Part shown: piece after piece, positions 17,260 through 26,165 of the stretch
How the letters are laid out: every line of letters begins with the position of its first letter
Position numbering within the stretch: position 1 is the stretch's first letter
Source of the DNA: Bacteroidales bacterium
GTDB lineage: Bacteria > Bacteroidota > Bacteroidia > Bacteroidales > P3
NCBI GenBank assembly: GCA_028708845.1
Contig: JAQVXZ010000006.1
Span: forward strand, 2,648 to 66,647
Length of the DNA: 64,000 nt
Direction: 5' to 3'
Notes under the pieces: model-generated
Databases searched by the model: none
Told to the model about the DNA's origin: nothing
What the model saw: the letters and a program-made list of their open reading frames with translations, nothing else
Made by a program: the position numbers and the translations under genes

Positions 17260-19371
17260 TTAAGATATTTGCGAGAAGTCGGTTTGGGGTTTATTTTTAA
17301 TGAAGTATTCTCTTAGTAATCTGTGTTTAGGAAGGGATAGGGTAGGGTCTTCTTGTGCTATTTGAATAGCAAGGCTTCTTGATGCTTTGAGTATGGGTTC
17401 GTCTTTTACTATATCTGCAATTTTAAGGTCGAGTAACCCGCTTTGTTGTGTGCCCGCAATGTCGCCAGGTCCTCTTAGCTTTAGGTCAGCCTCTGCAATT
17501 TCAAACCCATCGTTAGTCTGGCACATCGTTTCTATTCTTACCTTTCCCTCGGCTGATAGTTTATAGCTGGTCATAAGTATACAATATGATTGGTCTGCTC
17601 CTCTCCCAACTCTTCCTCTTAGTTGGTGTAGTTGTGATAGTCCAAAACGTTCTGCATTTTCAATAATCATAACAGAGGCATTAGGAACGTCAACTCCAAC
17701 TTCAATAACGGTGGTTGAAACCATAATGTTTGTAATCCCTTCCTTAAACCTATTCATCTCATATTCTTTGTCCGCTGGTTTCATCTTGCCATGTACTATA
17801 CTTATTTGATATTCTGGTAGTGGGAAATCTCTAACTATGCTTTCATATCCGTCCATTAGGTCTTTAAGATCTAGGGTTTCTGATTCCTTAATTAGAGGGT
17901 AAACAATATAAACCTGCCTACCTGCCTTTACTTGCTTACGAATAAAATCAAAGACTCTTAACCTGCTCTTATCAAAGAAGTGTGCTGTTTGTATTGGTTT
18001 TCTTCCTGGTGGCAGTTCATCAATCACCGAACAGTCAAGGTCACCATAAACTGTCATTGCTAAGGTTCTTGGGATTGGGGTTGCTGTCATAACAAGTATA
18101 TGAGGAGGTATGTGGTTCTTTGTCCACATCTTTGCTCTTTGTCCAACTCCAAAACGATGTTGTTCATCAATAACACATAGTCCAAGATTAGAAAACATAA
18201 CCTTATCTTCTAAAAGGGAATGCGTACCTATAATAATATTAATTTCTCCGTTTTCTAAGAGGGGATGTATTACCTTTCTTTCTTTTTGTTTTGTACTTCC
18301 CGTAAGGAGGGCAACCTTTATTGGCATATCGCCTAAGAATTTCTTTATTGAAGTATAGTGCTGCTGAGCTAGAATTTCGGTTGGTACCATAATAGCTGCT
18401 TGAAACCCATTATCAATTGCAATAAGCATAGTAAATAACGCCACTAATGTCTTACCACTTCCAACATCTCCTTGCAGTAGTCTGTTCATTTGGTGAGTGG
18501 TTTTCATATCCTGACGTATCTCTTTGATAACTCTTTTTTGAGCATTTGTTAAGGTGAAAGGGAGATAATTATTATAGAAATTATTAAAGGCTTCTCCAAT
18601 ATTGGAAAACACAAACCCTTGTGACTTCTCTGTCCTAAAATTCTTTAGAAGTTGGTGTTCGAGTTGCATATAGAATAACTCCTCAAACTTCAAACGCATC
18701 TTAGCTTTTGAAAGCATATCTGGTGAAGATGGGAAGTGAATTTGAATTAATGCATCTTGATGAGATAATAACTTAAACTGATTAATTATTTGAGGAGGTA
18801 GGTTTTCATGAATGTATCCTTGGACTTGAATAATTAGAGCCTTTACTAGCTTTGCAATATTCTTTGAATTAAGGAAGGAATTCTTCATTTTCTCCGAAGT
18901 ATTATAGAGTGGAGAAAACTTTTCTTCTTGTTTTTGCTGTTCATTTACGAATACCTCAACGGGTTCAAAGTCTGGATGAGCAAAGTTATAGGTTCTCTGA
19001 AATAAAGAAGGTTTTCCGAAAATAACATATTCCTTACCAACAAACAGAGATTCTTTAATCCATCTCAAACCCCTAAAAAAAACAAGCTCAACCATTCCGG
19101 TATCATCCACAAACTTAGCAGAAAGTCTTGCCTTTGGACCAACGCCAATGGTTTCTATGCCAACAATCTTTCCTTTAATTTGAATTGAAATATCCTCTGA
19201 GTTAATATCTTTTATCTTTATGAAATGGCTTTTATCAACATAGCGATAGGGATAATAAGTTAGAAGGTCGTTATAGGTCGTAATGCCAAGTTCTTTTTTC
19301 AAAACCTCAGCTTTCTTAGGCCCAACACCCTTTAGGAATTCTATCTTTGTATCTAATAGATTATTAACCAC
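17260..19371 (-). CDS. recG: ATP-dependent DNA helicase RecG
   Basis: The 703-residue helicase remodels stalled replication forks and branch-migrates Holliday junctions. It has an N-terminal helix-hairpin-helix (FLKGVGPKKAEVLKKELGI), an OB/wedge domain (about residues 55-150), and a superfamily 2 helicase core with GDVGSGKT, VIDEQHRFGVGQR, MTATPIPRTL and QLHQLRGRVGRG, plus the C-terminal TRG-like segment (LRGPGDIAGTQQSG). Length is normal. A -7 element TATTTTTG lies at 19413-19420. The CPBP gene follows on the same strand with its own promoter. Confidence 0.96.
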   Translation of the reverse strand: MVNNLLDTKIEFLKGVGPKKAEVLKKELGITTYNDLLTYYPYRYVDKSHFIKIKDINSEDISIQIKGKIVGIETIGVGPKARLSAKFVDDTGMVELVFFRGLRWIKESLFVGKEYVIFGKPSLFQRTYNFAHPDFEPVEVFVNEQQKQEEKFSPLYNTSEKMKNSFLNSKNIAKLVKALIIQVQGYIHENLPPQIINQFKLLSHQDALIQIHFPSSPDMLSKAKMRLKFEELFYMQLEHQLLKNFRTEKSQGFVFSNIGEAFNNFYNNYLPFTLTNAQKRVIKEIRQDMKTTHQMNRLLQGDVGSGKTLVALFTMLIAIDNGFQAAIMVPTEILAQQHYTSIKKFLGDMPIKVALLTGSTKQKERKVIHPLLENGEINIIIGTHSLLEDKVMFSNLGLCVIDEQHRFGVGQRAKMWTKNHIPPHILVMTATPIPRTLAMTVYGDLDCSVIDELPPGRKPIQTAHFFDKSRLRVFDFIRKQVKAGRQVYIVYPLIKESETLDLKDLMDGYESIVRDFPLPEYQISIVHGKMKPADKEYEMNRFKEGITNIMVSTTVIEVGVDVPNASVMIIENAERFGLSQLHQLRGRVGRGADQSYCILMTSYKLSAEGKVRIETMCQTNDGFEIAEADLKLRGPGDIAGTQQSGLLDLKIADIVKDEPILKASRSLAIQIAQEDPTLSLPKHRLLREYFIKNKPQTDFSQIS

Positions 19372-19412
19372 AATTATTATCTTATACCTCTCAAAAACGT
19401 TTTACAATGCTA

Positions 19413-19420
19413 CAAAAATA
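19413..19420 (-). promoter_or_regulatory. -7 element of recG
   Basis: Minus-strand TATTTTTG, 41 bp before the recG start codon. Confidence 0.45.
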
Positions 19421-19491
19421 CAAAATAAAAGCTAAATAACCTTCTTTCCTTGTATTTACTTATAATAACATTGTTTTTATAAGCCTTTATT

Positions 19492-19596
19492 GAAACGCCA
19501 CTTCACGAAAATGAATCGCTGAAAGAATTTCTTGAAACGCCGTAATAATTTTTTAGTTCTTTGTTTTAATTTCCTGAAACAGCGTTTCATTTAAGG
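19492..19596. repeat. 21-bp array, 5 exact-length GAAAC-type units
   Basis: Units start at 19492, 19513, 19534, 19555 and 19576. Each consists of a 5-nt arm, 3 nt, a 5-nt arm and an 8-nt spacer. The last is GAAAC-AGC-GTTTC, a full inverted repeat; the others are degenerate (GAAAC-GCC-ACTTC, GAATC-GCT-GAAAG, GAAAC-GCC-GTAAT, AGTTC-TTT-GTTTT). It lies just beyond the terminator of the kce operon. Confidence 0.85.
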
Positions 19597-19597
19597 C

Positions 19598-19640
19598 ATA
19601 AAAATAGCGGAGATATTTGTTTTAAATACCTCCGCTTTAT
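19598..19640 (-). terminator. terminator of the lysine-fermentation operon
   Basis: AGCGGAG (19606-19612) pairs with CTCCGCT (19630-19636), extended by TATTT/AAATA across one mismatch. T-runs flank both sides, so it may work in both directions. It lies about 50 bp after the kce stop. Confidence 0.85.
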
Positions 19641-19685
19641 ATTAGCTTTCTACTTTAAAAATAGAAAGTAAAGTTTGATTGATTC

Positions 19686-20513
19686 TTAGTTTCTTGGCTT
19701 TAGTCCTAAGATTTGTCTAGCCTCAGTTGGGTTAGCGATTTCTCTTCCCATTTCTTTAGCCATGCGAACTACTTTTTCTACAAGTTCGCCATTAGATTTT
19801 GCAAGAACACCTTTTGATAGGAAAACATTATCTTCAAATCCTACTCTAACATGTCCACCATCGATGATAGCAAGAGCTGCAAGAGGGAATTCATAGCGAC
19901 CAACACCAGCTACGGTATAGGTTGCGTCATCTGGAATTGAACCACGTAGGAAAACAAAGTCTCTCATTTCTCCGCTAATTCCACCATTAACTCCCATAAC
20001 GAAGTCAAAGTGCATTGGTTTTACAATATGCCCTTTCTTGTGAAGTCTAAGTGCCATATCAATCATGCTTTTGTCAAAGACTTCTAGCTCTGGCTTAATA
20101 CCTTTTTCAACCATGCGGTCTCCAAAGTATTTTATTGTGTTTTCAGTATTAACAAATACTTCATCACCACCAAAATTACAAGTACCACAATCTAAGGTAA
20201 GCATTTCAGGATTTAGTTCTATTGGTTGAAGACGTTCATCGTCAGTCATTCCAACAGCTCCACCAGTTGATGGTTGTATGATTACATCAGGGCATACCTT
20301 ATAGATAGCATCCATAACTTCTTTGAAACGATTCTTGTCTTGAGTTGGAGTTCCGTCATCCTTCCTAACATGTAGGTGTATGATTGAAGCGCCTGCATCA
20401 TAAGCCGATTTAGCTTCTCTAACACATTCTTCAACAGTGTATGGAACTGCAGGGTTATGTTCTTTTAGAACTTCTGCTCCGCTAATTGCTGCTGTTATAA
20501 TTAATTTTTCCAT
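19686..20513 (-). CDS. kce: 3-keto-5-aminohexanoate cleavage enzyme
   Basis: The 275-residue zinc enzyme of the BKACE family condenses 3-keto-5-aminohexanoate with acetyl-CoA to give L-3-aminobutyryl-CoA and acetoacetate, a central step of lysine fermentation. Zinc ligands H46 and H48 (IIHLHVRKDDG) and E227 (VGFEDN) are at the positions known in the family, and PSTGG (81-85) lines the substrate site. BKACE members vary in substrate, but the adjacent kal gene supports the lysine role. It is the last gene of a three-gene operon, 14 bp after kal. Confidence 0.92.
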   Translation of the reverse strand: MEKLIITAAISGAEVLKEHNPAVPYTVEECVREAKSAYDAGASIIHLHVRKDDGTPTQDKNRFKEVMDAIYKVCPDVIIQPSTGGAVGMTDDERLQPIELNPEMLTLDCGTCNFGGDEVFVNTENTIKYFGDRMVEKGIKPELEVFDKSMIDMALRLHKKGHIVKPMHFDFVMGVNGGISGEMRDFVFLRGSIPDDATYTVAGVGRYEFPLAALAIIDGGHVRVGFEDNVFLSKGVLAKSNGELVEKVVRMAKEMGREIANPTEARQILGLKPRN

Positions 20514-20527
20514 TTATTATTGAGCTA

Positions 20528-20917
20528 TTAGTTTTTTCTTTGATTCTTTTTTGGAACAACACAAGTTCCTGATGCTCTACAAACAACAATAGGTTCTGCT
20601 AAAACATCAGCAGCTGATTCTGAAATATCGGTTCTTGGAGCAATTACTTTTCTTGCTTCAAATATCATCTTACGAGAAGATCCACCAACACTTACTATCT
20701 CTCCTGTTGCTTCAATAAAGTCACCTGCAAAAACAGGAGCAAGGAACTCAACATTGTCGTATGCTACAAATAGTCCTTCGTCACCGTCTTGAATAATTAA
20801 TAGTTCTGTTGCTACGTCGCCAAAAAGGTTTAACATTTTAGCTCCATCAACAAGGTTTCCACCATAATGAGCATCTTGAAAGCTCATTCTCATTCTAATT
20901 AAAGATTTTACTGCCAT
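20528..20917 (-). CDS. kal: 3-aminobutyryl-CoA ammonia lyase
   Basis: This 129-residue single hotdog-fold protein ([48 protein letters not shown]) matches the lyase that removes ammonia from L-3-aminobutyryl-CoA to form crotonyl-CoA in lysine fermentation. It lies between the CoA-transferase alpha gene (8 bp) and kce (14 bp), the usual company of this enzyme. Confidence 0.9.
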   Translation of the reverse strand: MAVKSLIRMRMSFQDAHYGGNLVDGAKMLNLFGDVATELLIIQDGDEGLFVAYDNVEFLAPVFAGDFIEATGEIVSVGGSSRKMIFEARKVIAPRTDISESAADVLAEPIVVCRASGTCVVPKKNQRKN

Positions 20918-20925
20918 AATAGTTT

Positions 20926-21561
20926 TTATTTTATAATGTAATCAATGAATAAATAAGGAGTATGAATATTGTGAGGTTCGATTACCTCAACCTCTTCTTC
21001 TACTTCTGCAATAACAATGTCTGCTGCCATTGCAATAAAAGGGTTGAAGTTTTTGGTTGTGCCTCTATAAATTAGATTGCCGTATTTGTCAGCTGCGCTA
21101 GCTCCTATAATTCCAATATCAGCACGAAGAGGTTTTTCCAATAAATAATCTACTCCGTCTATATTAACTTTTTGTTTTCCTTCTTCAACAATGGTTCCAA
21201 GTCCAGTTAGAGTAAGAACTCCACCAAGACCTCCGCCACCGCAACGAATTCTTTCAATAAGTGTTCCTTGAGGTACTAGTTCAACTTCCATTTCATTAGC
21301 AAGCATTTTTTCACCTGCTATAGGATTTGTTCCAATATGTGATACGATAGCTTTCTTAACCAAACCTTTTGCAACTAGTAATCCAGAACCACATTCAGGG
21401 AATGAAGTATCATTGCAAATAATTGTTAGGTCTTTCTTCCCTGCCTTAACAATAGCTTCAATAAGCTTGTTGGGAGCACCAACTGCAAGGAAGCCACCAA
21501 CCATAATAGTCATGCCGTCTTTAATTAATTCAACTGCTTTGTCTATATCAATATGTTTCAT
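20926..21561 (-). CDS. CoA-transferase subunit alpha (AtoD-like)
   Basis: The 211-residue protein has the alpha-subunit fold of 3-oxoacid CoA-transferases: [25 protein letters not shown] near the start, [16 protein letters not shown] in the middle, and [10 protein letters not shown] at the end. In lysine fermentation such an enzyme moves CoA between butyryl-CoA and acetoacetate. The catalytic glutamate of the family is on the beta subunit, which is missing here: the next gene is kal only 8 bp away, and the operon is closed by a promoter and a terminator. The partner must be encoded elsewhere, or the subunit serves another role. The end of the gene is intact. Confidence 0.85.
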   Translation of the reverse strand: MKHIDIDKAVELIKDGMTIMVGGFLAVGAPNKLIEAIVKAGKKDLTIICNDTSFPECGSGLLVAKGLVKKAIVSHIGTNPIAGEKMLANEMEVELVPQGTLIERIRCGGGGLGGVLTLTGLGTIVEEGKQKVNIDGVDYLLEKPLRADIGIIGASAADKYGNLIYRGTTKNFNPFIAMAADIVIAEVEEEVEVIEPHNIHTPYLFIDYIIK

Positions 21562-21602
21562 TCTTATATTTTTATTTTATGTTTTTCATAGAAAATGCAT
21601 TG

Positions 21603-21634
21603 CAAAATTAAATATTATTTCCCTAATAACCAAA
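21603..21634 (-). promoter_or_regulatory. promoter of the CoA-transferase-kal-kce operon
   Basis: Minus strand: TTTG (21631-21634), 20 bp, TAATTTTG (21603-21610), an exact consensus match. The start codon is 42 bp downstream of the -7 element. Confidence 0.75.
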
Positions 21635-21818
21635 TAGCATAGGATATAAACATATAGATTATCATATTGAAAGAGAATCTAAAAATCTTTTTAACAATAG
21701 TTAAGTCTTTACTTCAAGTATTTTGAGATTAATATTTTATCTGTAATTTCAATATCTTATTTGTAGAACATAAAATTAAAATCATTCCTATCTTACTATG
21801 TGTTATACAATTATTTAT

Positions 21819-21826
21819 TACCTTTG
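21819..21826 (+). promoter_or_regulatory. -7 element of the ADP-forming acyl-CoA synthetase gene
   Basis: TACCTTTG, 42 bp before the start codon. The -33 position reads ATGTG rather than TTTG. Confidence 0.5.
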
Positions 21827-21868
21827 CATAGAAATTTAATAATAATATTAATAGAAAAAATATAAGTA

Positions 21869-23935
21869 ATGAGTACAAAAGTTACAAAAGAACTAGTAAA
21901 CCCAAGAAGTATTGTTGTAGTAGGTGCGTCAAATGATGTTACTAAACCAGGAGGAGCAATCTTAAGAAATATTATAGAAGGTGGATTTAAAGGACAACTT
22001 TATGTTGTAAATCCAAAAGAAAGCGAAATTCAAGGCATAAAATGTTTTAACAACATAAAAGATGTACCACAAGTTGATTTAGCTGTTTTAGCTATTGCTG
22101 CAAAATTCTCAGAAGAAACCATTAAGGTTTTAACACAGGAGAAAGAAACAAAAGCTTTTATTATCATTTCAGCAGGATTTGGTGAAGAAAGCCAAGAAGG
22201 AAAAGAACTTGAACAAAGAATAGTTAAGCTTATTGAAGATAATAACGGATGTTTGATTGGACCAAACTGTACAGGTATATTCACTCCTCATCATCATGCA
22301 ATATTCTCAAAACCTTTCCCTGAATCATCTTCAAGAGGAGTTGATTTCATAACAGGATCTGGAGCAACAGGATGTTTTATTATGGATATAGGAATACAAC
22401 AAGGTCTTCATTTCAACCATTGTTGGGGAGTAGGTAACTCTGCACAACTAGGAATTGAAGATATACTACAATACCACGATGAAGCATTTGATCCAAAGAC
22501 ATCTTCAAAGGTTATTTTGATTTATGCTGAAAACATAAAAGACCCACAAAAGATATTGAAACACGCAACCTCTTTAATAAAAAAAGGATGTAGAATTGCA
22601 GCCGTTAAATCTGGCGGTTCAGAAGCAGGTTCAAGAGCAGCATCATCTCACACAGGAGCGCTTGCTTCTCCAGATGTTGCGGTAGATGCACTATTCCGCA
22701 AGGCGGGAATCGTTCGTTGTAATGGTAGAGAAGAACTAATTACTATTGGAGCTATCTTTACTTATCCAGAATTTGAAGGAAAGAATATTGCAATTATCAC
22801 TCACGCAGGAGGACCAGCAGTTATGCTAACCGATGCTCTAAGTAAGGGAGGAATGGAAGTTCCACATATTGAAGGACCAAACGCAGATAAACTTCTAACC
22901 AAACTATTCGCAGGTTCAGCTGTTGGAAACCCAATTGACTTCCTTGCAACAGGAACACCAGAACAATTAGGAGATATTATAGATGCTTGTAATAATGATT
23001 TCGACAATATAGACGCAATGTGTATTATTTTCGGAACACCAGGACTTGCTCCAATCTACGAAGCATATAATGTTATTTCTGAAAAATTGAAAACATCAAA
23101 GAAGCCAATATTCCCAATTATGCCTTCAACTCTTGTGGCAGGTGACGAGGTAAAGGATTTCGTTTCAAAAGGAAATAACTACTTCCCAGAAGAAACAGTA
23201 TTTGGTACAGCTCTTGCTAAAATCAAATCAACACCAAAGCCTATTGGAGAGGCAAATGACCTAGTTCAAATAGACGTAAAGAAGGTTCGCCAAATTATTG
23301 ATGCATCTAAGGATGGTTATATGGACACTAAGATAATGTTTGAACTTCTTGATGCCGCAGGAATATGCCATTCAAATGAAATTTCATCAGATAAGGTAGA
23401 GGATTCAATAGCATTTGCAAAGAAATATGGTTACCCACTTGTAATGAAAGTTGTTGGACCAGTTCACAAGAGTGATGTTGGTGGAGTTGTTCTTAACGTT
23501 AAGGACGAAGAAACAATACGTAGAGAGTTCGATAGACTAATGAAGATAAAAGGGACTTATGCAGTTCAAACTCTTCAAATGTTATTTGGAACAGAAATAT
23601 ATATTGGAGCAATGAAAACAGAACTTTTCGGACACCAAGTACTTTGTGGAATAGGTGGAATATTTATTGAAGTATTGAAAGATGTTCAATCAAACCTTGC
23701 ACCAATAGGAATTGCAGAAGCAAAAAATATGATTAAGAGCCTAAGAAGCTATAAGATTATTGAAGGAGTTCGTGGTCAAGAGCCAGTTAACGAAGACCTT
23801 TATGCAGAGCAAATAGCAAGAGTTAGTGCACTTGTTCAAGCTGCTCCAGAAATTGCAGAGATGGACTTAAACCCTCTATTAGGATCTGCAAAGGCTGTTG
23901 TAGCTGTTGATGCTCGTATTAGAATAGAAAAATAA
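21869..23935 (+). CDS. ADP-forming acetate/acyl-CoA ligase, fused alpha-beta
   Basis: The 688-residue enzyme converts acyl-CoA, ADP and phosphate to acid, CoA and ATP, a substrate-level ATP source in fermenting anaerobes. Order: CoA-binding domain (about residues 9-135, VVVGASNDVTKPGG), succinyl-CoA-ligase-like domains with the phosphorylated histidine H261 in SSHTGALAS, and a C-terminal ATP-grasp domain (about 480-688, YPLVMKVVGP..HKSDVGGVVLNV, AEMDLNPLL). Position next to the lysine operon on the opposite strand suggests use of acetyl-CoA or butyryl-CoA from amino-acid breakdown. This is inferred from context. Confidence 0.9.
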   Translation: MSTKVTKELVNPRSIVVVGASNDVTKPGGAILRNIIEGGFKGQLYVVNPKESEIQGIKCFNNIKDVPQVDLAVLAIAAKFSEETIKVLTQEKETKAFIIISAGFGEESQEGKELEQRIVKLIEDNNGCLIGPNCTGIFTPHHHAIFSKPFPESSSRGVDFITGSGATGCFIMDIGIQQGLHFNHCWGVGNSAQLGIEDILQYHDEAFDPKTSSKVILIYAENIKDPQKILKHATSLIKKGCRIAAVKSGGSEAGSRAASSHTGALASPDVAVDALFRKAGIVRCNGREELITIGAIFTYPEFEGKNIAIITHAGGPAVMLTDALSKGGMEVPHIEGPNADKLLTKLFAGSAVGNPIDFLATGTPEQLGDIIDACNNDFDNIDAMCIIFGTPGLAPIYEAYNVISEKLKTSKKPIFPIMPSTLVAGDEVKDFVSKGNNYFPEETVFGTALAKIKSTPKPIGEANDLVQIDVKKVRQIIDASKDGYMDTKIMFELLDAAGICHSNEISSDKVEDSIAFAKKYGYPLVMKVVGPVHKSDVGGVVLNVKDEETIRREFDRLMKIKGTYAVQTLQMLFGTEIYIGAMKTELFGHQVLCGIGGIFIEVLKDVQSNLAPIGIAEAKNMIKSLRSYKIIEGVRGQEPVNEDLYAEQIARVSALVQAAPEIAEMDLNPLLGSAKAVVAVDARIRIEK

Positions 23936-23956
23936 AAACTATTAATATCATTTCTT

Positions 23957-24223
23957 ATGAATAAAACATTTTGGATTAATTTCTTATTATCATTATTGAT
24001 AATAGCAATGTTTCTTTTGCAATTCACACCAGAGCTAGAACCTTTTAAATACTGGATATGTTTTGTAGTAGTAGTAATGTCAACAATTGTTATTATCGTC
24101 AATACATTTAATTTGTCTACAAAGTTTTCGAAAGCAAACAAAGAAATCTTGAAAGCAAATAAGAGAATTGCAGAGTTAGAGACAGAAAGAGCTGATAAAG
24201 AGAAAACACAAATTACATACTAG
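23957..24223 (+). CDS. small two-helix membrane protein with coiled-coil tail
   Basis: The 88-residue protein has two hydrophobic helices (about residues 5-21 and 31-50) and a charged, heptad-rich C-terminal tail (FSKANKEILKANKRIAELETERADKEKTQ) suited to coiled-coil formation. No family is recognised. It sits 21 bp after the acyl-CoA synthetase and 6 bp before the next membrane-protein gene, in an apparent operon. Confidence 0.55.
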   Translation: MNKTFWINFLLSLLIIAMFLLQFTPELEPFKYWICFVVVVMSTIVIIVNTFNLSTKFSKANKEILKANKRIAELETERADKEKTQITY

Positions 24224-24229
24224 AAAAAT

Positions 24230-24928
24230 ATGAAGCTTAAAGATATTCTTGTTACCCTTATAGTATTAGGGGTATTATCTATGTTTTTGTTTATTGAGCC
24301 ACTAAGAGATGGCTTTATGCAATGGAGTGGTGCAAAGGATTGGAGATATTTCCTGCTTGCATTTGTTAAATTCGCCCTTCTTGCAACCCTTGGCGAAAGC
24401 ATTGGGTTAAGAATTTCAAAAGGAGTATATAACCAAAAAGGTTTCGGACTTATGCCAAGGGCAATTGTTTGGGGATTCTTAGGAGTTATCATCTCAGTTG
24501 CAATGGGCTTATTTGCTCGTGGTACTTTTGGATTATTTACTTATTTTGGACTAGACTTAAATCCTACAACCTTAGCAGAGCAAACCATTGGTATTAAAAT
24601 ACTCTATGCTTTTTCTGTATCTATTTTTATGAATACATTCTTTGCTCCTGTCTTTATGACTTTCCACAAAATAACCGACACTCATATCTTAGAAAATGGT
24701 GGAACGGTTTCTGGATTGTTTAAGCCAATTGCTATGGGTAGAATAATGGAGAATTTGAATTGGAAGGTTCAATGGGGATTTGTGTTTAAGAAAACAATAC
24801 CATTCTTTTGGTACCCTGCACATACCATTACATTTTTGCTTCCAAAAGAATTCCAAGTACTATTTGCTGCCCTATTAGGCGTTGCTCTTGGAATAATCCT
24901 ATCATTTGCTAATATGAAAAAGAAGTAA
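24230..24928 (+). CDS. polytopic membrane protein, weakly Mpv17/PMP22-like
   Basis: The 232-residue protein has about six hydrophobic segments. The C-terminal part (FFWYPAHTITFLLPKEFQVLFAALLGVALGIILSF) resembles the Mpv17/PMP22 signature of a Trp-Pro pair, an NF-like stretch and a final helix, but I cannot confirm the family by eye. The function is unknown. It is 6 bp after the small membrane protein and 6 bp before the porin gene, which supports one transcript. Confidence 0.55.
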   Translation: MKLKDILVTLIVLGVLSMFLFIEPLRDGFMQWSGAKDWRYFLLAFVKFALLATLGESIGLRISKGVYNQKGFGLMPRAIVWGFLGVIISVAMGLFARGTFGLFTYFGLDLNPTTLAEQTIGIKILYAFSVSIFMNTFFAPVFMTFHKITDTHILENGGTVSGLFKPIAMGRIMENLNWKVQWGFVFKKTIPFFWYPAHTITFLLPKEFQVLFAALLGVALGIILSFANMKKK

Positions 24929-24934
24929 GAAGAT

Positions 24935-26164
24935 ATGATAAGATTAAAATCAATAATCATTATATTCCTACTTTCTATTACATTTACAATAACTGCACAA
25001 GAAACTAAGAAGTTTAGTCTCGATGTCTATGGAATATTAGATATGCAAGCTTGTTATAGTACTAGGAAAGCATATTCCGCAATTGATGGCTTGTTTTCTC
25101 TCTATCCTTTATATCCTTCTTACGATATTAAAGGAAAAGATTTAAACTCTCAAGATACTTGGAATATGTCAGCAGCAGCTTCAAGACTTGGTGTAAGATT
25201 AGGTCTTGGTGAAGCAATGGGAGCAAGAATAACAGGGGTAATTGAGGCAGATTTTACTGGACAAGCTGGAGGTTTAGCTCATTATATGAGACTTAGAATG
25301 GCGAATATTAATATGAAATGGGATAATGCTCAACTTCTTATTGGTCAGCACTGGTCTCCAATGGTTCTTCCTGAAATGATGCCAGGGAATCGTGACCTTC
25401 ATAATGGAGCTCCCTTTCATCCTTTTGCACGTCAAGCCCAAATAAGACTAGATTACCAACCCTATGAAAGACTAAACCTTGTTGCAGCTATTGGATTTCA
25501 AAGAGATTTTGCAACAATTGGAGTTAGCTCTTCAAGAGATTTTAAGCAGCAGTGCAATACCTTATCACCTGAAATAAACCTATTAATTCAATATCGCTCA
25601 CCTAGTCTCTTTTTTGGCGTAGGAGGAAAAATCACAACACTTCAGCCAAGAGAAGAATTTACATTTGGTACCGATAAATATGGTTTAAATACTAAGGTAA
25701 TTAATTGCACAACTACTGCATTCTTAAACTATAAGAAAGGAAATGATAATTTCAAAATACAAGCTATATTAGGAGAAAGTATGAACGATTTAAGTCTTTT
25801 GGGAGGTTATTACGAATCTTCATTTGACACAATCAACCATTCATTTTCCTATAAACCAACCATGGTTTTCTCTTCTTGGATTGATTACTCGTATTCCTTT
25901 GGAAAATTTAAGCCAGCTATACTAATGGGATACACAGAGAACTTTGATGTTGATGAATCCAATTATCTAAATGCTTACGGAGTAGGAATGGATGTAGATA
26001 ATTATTTTAGAATAGCTCCAAGAATAGAATACTTCTTTTTAAGTAATTTTTCTCTAACTTTGTCTTTTGAATATGCAAGCGTAAAGTTTAGGGATGAGGT
26101 TGCAATTAAAAGAGTAGAAGGCTTTAGAACAGCCTTTGGCTTATGTTATTTATTTAATTACTAA
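24935..26164 (+). CDS. outer-membrane beta-barrel porin
   Basis: The 409-residue protein begins with a signal peptide (MIRLKSIIIIFLLSITFTITAQ). Alternating-hydrophobicity strands follow throughout: SRLGVRLGLGEAMGARITGVIEADF, RLRMANINMKWDNAQLLIGQHW and others. It ends in an aromatic strand (GLCYLFNY), as barrel proteins do. It resembles porins of the DcaP or similar type that admit small solutes. The cargo is unknown. The stop codon is one base before the dapF start. Confidence 0.7.
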   Translation: MIRLKSIIIIFLLSITFTITAQETKKFSLDVYGILDMQACYSTRKAYSAIDGLFSLYPLYPSYDIKGKDLNSQDTWNMSAAASRLGVRLGLGEAMGARITGVIEADFTGQAGGLAHYMRLRMANINMKWDNAQLLIGQHWSPMVLPEMMPGNRDLHNGAPFHPFARQAQIRLDYQPYERLNLVAAIGFQRDFATIGVSSSRDFKQQCNTLSPEINLLIQYRSPSLFFGVGGKITTLQPREEFTFGTDKYGLNTKVINCTTTAFLNYKKGNDNFKIQAILGESMNDLSLLGGYYESSFDTINHSFSYKPTMVFSSWIDYSYSFGKFKPAILMGYTENFDVDESNYLNAYGVGMDVDNYFRIAPRIEYFFLSNFSLTLSFEYASVKFRDEVAIKRVEGFRTAFGLCYLFNY

Positions 26165-26165
26165 G

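Larger units (their letters stand above)
19372..19685. other. 314-bp gap between the kce operon and recG
   Basis: It contains, on the minus strand from the kce end, a strong hairpin terminator (19598-19640), a five-unit 21-bp array (19492-19596), and the recG -7 element (19413-19420). Nothing else is apparent. Confidence 0.7.
21562..21868. other. 307-bp divergent control region between CoA-transferase and acyl-CoA synthetase genes
   Basis: It carries a consensus promoter toward the lysine operon (21603-21634) and a -7 element toward the synthetase gene (21819-21826). The 180 bp between are AT-rich, with no hairpin, riboswitch or repeat that I can recognise. Shared regulation of the two transcripts is possible. 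Confidence 0.6.

Noticed and set aside
21640-21815. Riboswitch (for example lysine type) before the lysine or synthetase genes
   Set aside because: The stretch is AT-rich and I found no conserved core or stem pattern, and most of it lies upstream of both predicted start sites.
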